From NCBI GenBank assembly GCA_030824725.1, contig JAPJRE010000117.1, positions 1 to 10,423 of the forward strand: a stretch of 10,423 nt of DNA. Reading direction: 5' to 3'. The notes below the pieces were generated by a model. The model saw nothing but the letters and a program-made list of their open reading frames with translations, was not told the DNA's origin and made no database searches. The first letter of the stretch is position 1; every line of letters begins with the position of its first letter. The DNA is from Sphingomonas sp. GTDB lineage: Bacteria > Pseudomonadota > Alphaproteobacteria > Sphingomonadales > Sphingomonadaceae. The position numbers and the translations under genes were made by a program. Below are positions 6,661 to 10,423 of the stretch, in pieces.

Positions 6661-7626
6661 TTGGTCGCCAGCGTCTCGACGGTAGCCTATCTGGGGTTGG
6701 AAGCGCGCGCGGTGGAGGTGCAGTGCAACCTCGTCGCCGGGCTCCCCAAGTTCGTCGTCGTCGGGCTGCCCGACAAGGCGGTGGCGGAAAGCCGCGAGCG
6801 CGTCCGCGCGGCGATGGCCGCGATCGGTCTCGCGCTGCCGCCCAAGCATATCGTGCTCAACCTCTCGCCCGCCGACCTGCCCAAGGAAGGATCGCATTTC
6901 GACCTGCCGATCGCGCTGGCGCTGCTGGCCGCGATGGGCGTGGTCGATGCCGAGACGATCGCGGGCTATGTCGTGGTCGGCGAACTGGCGCTCGACGGGC
7001 GGATTGCGCCGTCGCCGGGGGTGCTGCTCGCGGCGATGCATGCGGCCGAGGCGGGCAAGGGGCTGGTCTGCCCCGCCGCGCAAGGCCCCGAGGCGAGCTG
7101 GGCGGGGCAGGTGGAGGTGCTCGCCGCGCCCGACCTGATCAGCCTGCTCAACCACTTCAAGGGCAACCAGCTGCTCGCCAACCCGGTGCCGGGCGAGATA
7201 GACCCGCCGGGGCAGGGGCCGGACCTCGCCCAGGTCAAGGGGCAGGAGACCGCCAAGCGCGCGCTCGAGATCGCTGCGGCGGGCGGGCATAATCTCTTGT
7301 TCGTAGGGCCGCCGGGGGCGGGCAAGTCGCTGATGGCGGCGTGCCTGCCGGGCATCCTGCCGCCGCTCGAGGCGGCCGAGGCGCTGGAAGTGTCGATGGT
7401 CGCCTCGGTCGCGGGCACGCTGCAGGGCGGGCGGCTGACGCGCACCCGGCCGTTCCGCGCGCCGCATCACTCGGCGTCGATGGCGGCGCTGACCGGCGGC
7501 GGGCTCAAGGTCAAGCCGGGCGAGGTGAGCCTCGCGCATCTCGGCGTGCTGTTCCTCGACGAGCTGCCGGAGTTCCACAGCATTGTGGAGCAGAGGGGAC
7601 CAACTGGGGCCTCCCCGATCTGCTAG
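6661..7626 (+). pseudogene. comM: comM/yifB (Mg-chelatase-like AAA+ ATPase), 3' part lost to an insertion
   Basis: ComM/YifB is a hexameric AAA+ helicase that promotes branch migration during natural transformation; intact proteins are about 500 residues. The frame starts at TTG 6661 with a good ribosome binding site and reads VASVSTVAYLGLEARAVEV, the usual N terminus. The ChlI-type N-terminal domain follows (GLPDKAVAESRERVRAA, LSPADLPKEGSHFDLPIAL), then the AAA+ module with Walker A GPPGAGKS (216-223) and Walker B LFLDEL (D300-E301). Family likeness ends at LPEF, residue 305, where a continuation of the Q-R-x-V-L-D-x-L-R-Q-P-L-E type is expected. Instead 16 unrelated residues lead to TAG at 7624. 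The sensor, arginine-finger and C-terminal Mg-chelatase regions are missing, so the product should be inactive. The rest of comM presumably lies beyond the right edge. Confidence 0.88.
7590..7623. repeat. Imperfect inverted repeat at the island edge
   Basis: GCAGAGGGGA (7590-7599) is matched by TCCCCGATCTGC (7612-7623) as an inverted repeat with a 2-nt bulge and a 12-nt spacer. It lies within the first 50 nt after comM homology stops, where element ends or recombinase-binding arms would be found. It is not followed by a T-run, so it does not look like a terminator. Confidence 0.4.
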
Positions 7627-7640
7627 ATTGATGCTTCAAT
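7627..7640. promoter_or_regulatory. Short inverted repeat before the winged-helix gene
   Basis: ATTGA-TGCT-TCAAT lies 6 nt before the ATG at 7647. A short AT-rich dyad next to the start of a putative DNA-binding protein would fit an autoregulatory operator, but 5-bp arms can easily arise by chance. Confidence 0.2.
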
Positions 7641-7646
7641 GGGCAT

Positions 7647-8111
7647 ATGGAACGTCCCAACGCCATTTCCGCCCTGAAGGACAAGCGCGGCGAAATTGCC
7701 GGCCGCGTCGACGCGCTGCAGGACCAGCTTCGTCAGGCGCTGATCGACCTCGATCACGTCGACTGCACGATTCTCCTTTTCGACCCGGACGCCGAGCTCG
7801 ACGAGATCAAGGCCAAGCCGATGCCGCCGCGCCACCACGCCTTCAAGGGACAGGTAACCCGGGCAATTCTCGACATGCTGAGGAAGTCGGGATCACCAAT
7901 GGACGGCGCGTCGATAGCGAAGCGGCTGATGGAGGAGCGTGAGCTCAACTTGGTCGATAAGAAGCTGGTCAAGACGATCCAGAAGCGTGTGGGTGCTGCG
8001 CTCCGCAATATGCGGGAGCGCGGGCTAGTATGCTCGGAAATTCCCCCAAAGGGCGGCTTTCTTCTTTGGTCGCTCGACAGCGCAAAAGCACTCGGCAATG
8101 GGGTCCGCTAG
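7647..8111 (+). CDS. Small coiled-coil plus winged-helix-like protein, function unknown
   Basis: A 154-residue soluble protein with no signal peptide or membrane segment. Residues 5-40 form a charged heptad-like helix (ISALKDKRGEIAGRVDAL onward), followed by a D-H-V-D-C-T-I-L-L-F-D-P-D motif (36-48) and a Pro-rich link. The C-terminal half reads as a winged helix: helix about 66-80, helix 86-98, recognition-like helix 105-125 (KLVKTIQKRVGAALRNMRER), then a GLVCSEIPPKGGFLLWSL wing. I recall similar anonymous proteins in alphaproteobacterial accessory DNA but know no assigned function. It is the first gene of the island, about 70 nt inside the comM junction and 189 nt before the CD-NTase. It could be a transcriptional regulator of the island. 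It is not an obvious CBASS effector: no nuclease, TM, phospholipase or NADase motifs are seen. The start is the ATG at 7647, with a weak ribosome binding site. Confidence 0.75.
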   Translation: MERPNAISALKDKRGEIAGRVDALQDQLRQALIDLDHVDCTILLFDPDAELDEIKAKPMPPRHHAFKGQVTRAILDMLRKSGSPMDGASIAKRLMEERELNLVDKKLVKTIQKRVGAALRNMRERGLVCSEIPPKGGFLLWSLDSAKALGNGVR

Positions 8112-8287
8112 ATTCACCCTGCGTCGAGCAACGTTGCCTTTGCCACTGTTCGGAACTGAGCGAGGATGTCAGGGCGCCGATTGGACAGGTAGCCCGCTGC
8201 ACGCATTTCCACAGGTATCTCCGTATGATGCAGATTAGTGGAGCGTGAACCGTTGAAAAATCCCGCGCTCGAGAACAAATACAGAAT

Positions 8288-8294
8288 GGAGGGG
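8288..8294 (+). promoter_or_regulatory. Ribosome binding site that sets the CD-NTase start
   Basis: GGAGGGG (8288-8294) lies 6 nt before the ATG at 8301. This decides that start over the in-frame ATG at 8238, which would add 21 residues without family likeness and lacks a comparable site. The rest of 8112-8287 holds no convincing gene or terminator; a TTGAAA at 8253-8258 could be a -35 box, but no good -10 box follows. Confidence 0.7.
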
Positions 8295-8300
8295 TTAACC

Positions 8301-9506
8301 ATGACGACGAAAAGCGCTGACGAATACCTTGCCGCACTGGCCGACGCGCTCGCGATTAGCGAGACGCGATACGATCAGGCATGCCGCAGCTACGCATCGC
8401 TCGGGGCTTGGCTGCACCGTCCAGAATCGACCGTCTTGCGTTACGACACGCAGATCTACGTGCAGGGATCCTTCCGCCTCGGCACGGCGATCCGCCCGCT
8501 GAACGACGAAGAGGAATATGACGTCGATTCGGTGTGTGAGTTGCGGCTGCTCGGCACCGGCGACCTAACCCAGAAGGCGCTCAAGAAACTCGTCGGCGAC
8601 GAGATCAAGGCGTATCGCATAGCGCAGAACATGGTAAAGCCCGTGACGGAGGGTAAGCGGTGCTGGGTACTGTCCTACTCGGACGGCGCGCAGTTCCACA
8701 TGGACATCGTGCCGGCGGTCCCCAACAACTCGCGCCAGAAGCGGCTGCTTGAGGCATATGGCCTCGACACCCGTTTTTCGGACACGGCTATCGTCATCAC
8801 TGACGTGCGGTCGCCGGTCTACGAATACATCTCCGACGACTGGCAGCGGTCCAACCCGAAGGGTTACGCAAAGTGGTTCCAGCTGCGCATGGGGCCGATC
8901 TTCGAGCGGAAGCGGCGCGCAATCGCAGAATCGGTGCGGGCCAGCGTCGAGGAAATCCCGGAATATCGGGTCCGCACGCCGCTCCAGTCCGCCATCATGA
9001 TCCTCAAGCGGCACCGCGACGGCATGTTCGTCGATCGCTACGACGAGCGGCCGATTTCGGTCATCATCACGACGCTCGCCGCGCACGCCTATAGCGGCGA
9101 GGAGAAGATCTCCGACGCGCTCTACGCAATCCTTGCTAACATGGACCGCTTCATTGAGCATGACGGCCAGAACTGCATAATCCGCAATCCGTCCGACCCG
9201 TTCGAAAACTTCGCCGACAAGTGGCCGATGCATCCCGAGCGGCAGAACGCATTCTTCGAGTGGCTAGCGCAGGCGCGGCACGACTTCGGTCAGCTGGCGC
9301 AGCAGGTTGAGCGCCGGCGCCTCGTCGAGAGCATCGCGCCGCGGATGGGCGGCATCGCCGAGAAGGCGGCCGCCCGCATGGACCCACCCTCGGGAAGCAT
9401 GCTCCGCCCAGCCGCCTCCGCTGCGATCATCGGCACGGGAGCGGCGAGCGCCCCGGCGTTCCCGAACACCCGCCGCGAACCGACGTCGCCCAAGGGCTTC
9501 GCTTGA
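8301..9506 (+). CDS. CBASS CD-NTase (cGAS/DncV-like nucleotidyltransferase)
   Basis: A 401-residue cytosolic nucleotidyltransferase of the SMODS/CD-NTase superfamily, expected to make a cyclic di- or trinucleotide alarm signal when phage infect. The polymerase-beta-type active site is complete: G56-S57 in QGSFRLGTAIRPL, D74-x-D76 in EEYDVDSV, and the third carboxylate D135 in AQFHMDIVPA. The helical C-terminal lobe follows, including RTPLQSAIMILKRHRD, a CD-NTase-like spine. After about residue 365 the chain becomes Ala/Pro/Ser/Gly rich and ends KGFA, as a flexible tail. The Cap2-like gene begins inside its stop codon, which places it in type II CBASS. I do not assign a CD-NTase clade or product. 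A generic nucleotidyltransferase of a toxin-antitoxin pair is unlikely given the size and partner. Confidence 0.9.
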   Translation: MTTKSADEYLAALADALAISETRYDQACRSYASLGAWLHRPESTVLRYDTQIYVQGSFRLGTAIRPLNDEEEYDVDSVCELRLLGTGDLTQKALKKLVGDEIKAYRIAQNMVKPVTEGKRCWVLSYSDGAQFHMDIVPAVPNNSRQKRLLEAYGLDTRFSDTAIVITDVRSPVYEYISDDWQRSNPKGYAKWFQLRMGPIFERKRRAIAESVRASVEEIPEYRVRTPLQSAIMILKRHRDGMFVDRYDERPISVIITTLAAHAYSGEEKISDALYAILANMDRFIEHDGQNCIIRNPSDPFENFADKWPMHPERQNAFFEWLAQARHDFGQLAQQVERRRLVESIAPRMGGIAEKAAARMDPPSGSMLRPAASAAIIGTGAASAPAFPNTRREPTSPKGFA

Positions 9507-10423
9507 TCTGGTGGGCGGAGCAGCCCGGCCGCGCGCAGTCCGAGCGGAACGCGATCGGGGACCTTGCCGAGCGCAGTCCGTGGCTGACGGGCGTGCAGAT
9601 GCGGCTGGTCGGCTCGCAACTCGCGTTCGACTTCGAGCTCGAGATCGGCGAGCGCAGAATTCCGCTCACGCTCATCTACCCCGACTTCTTCCCTGACGCG
9701 GCGCCGTCTATCCTCGCCCGCGACCGCGAGCTGCTGTCCGGGCACCAATACGGTCCATCAGGCGAGCTCTGCCTCGAGCATCGGCCGGACAACTGGACCG
9801 TCGACATAACCGGCGGGATGATGATCGAGAGCGCGCATCGCCTGCTCGCCGGCGAGGAGGAGACCGGTACGCCGGCACCCGCCGACCACCGCATGACGAG
9901 GGCGCAGAGCATGCGCTACTCGGCATTCCGGTTCCTGTTTTCCCGCGACACGCTTTCCGGGCTCGGTATGGTTGCCGAAGGAGTGATTGCCGAGGGAGAG
10001 ATGCAGGAGCAGGACGTCGCCGGCACCTACGTCGCGCAGCTCTCCCACATCGGGCCGAAGGACGCGCCGCTCTGGCAGGAGACGAAGAAGCGCGGCGGCG
10101 ACGCGAGGTCCTTCCGGGCCATAGCGGTACGGATCCCGACGGGCAGTGGCCGGACGCCGAAGGACTTCGATGAACTGAAGGCGTTGCTTTGGGCCAACGG
10201 CCACCCGACCCTTGCGACGGAGCTCAAGGACGGCACCGACCTGGTCGGTGTCCTCTTGTTTGACGGACAGCGCATTCACGTCCCGGTGGTGTTTGGCGAG
10301 CCGGGCGTGCGGAAACTGATTAACTACGACGCCGTGTTCGCCGAGGCGGACGGCGTTAGGCTCGATTCCGGATACGAGTTGCTCAAGTCCGTCAAGGTCG
10401 CGATCGTCGGCTGCGGGTCGGTG
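9503..10423 (+). CDS. cap2: Cap2-like E2-E1 fusion protein (partial, cut by the window end)
   Basis: 307 codons are open to the end of the window without a stop. The N-terminal E2 (UBC-like) domain is seen in RRIPLTLIYPDFFPDAAPS (about 51-69) and in YGPSGELCLEHRPDNW, with the catalytic cysteine at C90 and the conserved Trp at W98, followed by a GGMMIESAHRLL helix. A linker domain runs from about 120 to 290. At 296-307, VKVAIVGCGSV is the opening strand and glycine loop of a ThiF/E1 adenylation domain. The order E2-linker-E1 is that of Cap2, which forms a thioester with the C terminus of its CD-NTase and conjugates it to targets, priming signal synthesis. The TTG at 9503 overlaps the CD-NTase stop as TTGA, with AAGGGC about 7 nt upstream. 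It is chosen because no ATG or GTG occurs before the E2 fold begins. Cap3 is expected next. Confidence 0.88.
   Translation, partial: MIWWAEQPGRAQSERNAIGDLAERSPWLTGVQMRLVGSQLAFDFELEIGERRIPLTLIYPDFFPDAAPSILARDRELLSGHQYGPSGELCLEHRPDNWTVDITGGMMIESAHRLLAGEEETGTPAPADHRMTRAQSMRYSAFRFLFSRDTLSGLGMVAEGVIAEGEMQEQDVAGTYVAQLSHIGPKDAPLWQETKKRGGDARSFRAIAVRIPTGSGRTPKDFDELKALLWANGHPTLATELKDGTDLVGVLLFDGQRIHVPVVFGEPGVRKLINYDAVFAEADGVRLDSGYELLKSVKVAIVGCGSV

Larger units (their letters stand above)
7577..10423. mobile_element. Left part of a defence-carrying island inserted in comM
   Basis: The left boundary is placed near 7577, where comM codons stop matching the family. All downstream DNA holds accessory genes: a winged-helix-like protein, a CD-NTase and a Cap2-like protein, on the same strand as comM. 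Neither an integrase nor a transposase is within the window, so the element class (tyrosine-recombinase island, Tn7-like element, or other) cannot be given. The right end is outside the window. comM is a recognised insertion target for AbaR-type islands in Acinetobacter; whether the mechanism is the same here is unknown. Confidence 0.65.

Noticed and set aside
6631..7578. Minus-strand frame opposite comM
   Set aside because: Composition is that of an antisense shadow (Arg/His/Asp-rich), while the plus strand encodes clear ComM motifs.
7647..8111. The small upstream gene as the CBASS effector
   Set aside because: No nuclease, transmembrane, phospholipase, NADase or SAVED-like motif is visible; it reads as a winged-helix-like protein and is separated from the CD-NTase by 189 nt.
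7582..8244. Similar words ATTGTGGAGC (7582-7591) and ATTAGTGGAGC (8234-8244) as a direct repeat or att pair
   Set aside because: Only about 10 bases with an indel and no extended similarity on either side; chance is sufficient.
8565..9233. Minus-strand frame opposite the CD-NTase
   Set aside because: It is antisense to a gene with intact catalytic motifs and has no recognisable features.
9307..9696. Plus-strand frame overlapping the end of the CD-NTase and the start of the Cap2-like gene
   Set aside because: Its Arg/Ala/Ser-rich translation has no motif, whereas the two other plus-strand frames read clear CD-NTase and E2 sequence with a coupled junction.
9503..10423. A Bil (bacterial ISG15-like) or other ubiquitin-like conjugation operon instead of CBASS
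   Set aside because: Those systems have separate E1 and E2 genes and a ubiquitin-like gene; here E2 and E1 are fused in Cap2 order and coupled to a CD-NTase. The E1 half should still be confirmed beyond the window.

Overview
The window is high-GC DNA that looks like a sphingomonad (Alphaproteobacteria, Sphingomonas or a close relative). The reasons are the order rpmH-rnpA-yidD-yidC-engB, the protein flavour of YidC, RnpA and ComM, and a composite palindromic intergenic repeat of a kind I associate with sphingomonad chromosomes. The genus is inferred from memory of these families, not from a search.

Region 1 (1-7575) is ordinary core chromosome. A glutathione S-transferase on the minus strand diverges from a secreted S9-type prolyl-oligopeptidase-like peptidase on the plus strand. 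The peptidase converges, with only 2 nt between stop codons, on a minus-strand cluster. Read 5' to 3' on the minus strand, that cluster is rpmH (ribosomal protein L34), rnpA (RNase P protein), yidD, yidC (membrane insertase), a 162-bp palindromic repeat, engB (ribosome-assembly GTPase) and a small gamma-glutamylcyclotransferase-like gene. These genes serve translation and membrane-protein biogenesis. Divergent from rpmH is comM/yifB (AAA+ Mg-chelatase-like helicase of natural transformation).

Region 2 (about 7577-10423) is accessory DNA. comM stops matching its family two codons after the LFLDEL Walker B segment, then runs through 16 unrelated codons to a stop, so the gene is broken by an insertion. 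Inside the inserted DNA, from its left edge, are a small coiled-coil plus winged-helix-like protein of unknown role, a CD-NTase-type nucleotidyltransferase with an intact G-S...D-x-D...D active site, and, overlapping its stop codon, an E2-linker-E1 protein (Cap2-like). The latter has a visible E2 catalytic Cys and is cut by the window end just as its ThiF nucleotide-binding loop begins.

CD-NTase plus Cap2 is the diagnostic core of a type II CBASS anti-phage system: the nucleotidyltransferase makes a cyclic oligonucleotide on infection and Cap2 primes it by conjugating its C terminus. The Cap3 JAB peptidase, the effector, any recombinase or transposase and the rest of comM are not in the window and would be expected to the right. 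The picture is therefore a defence island carried in comM. comM is a known island target in Acinetobacter; its use in this lineage is inferred here.
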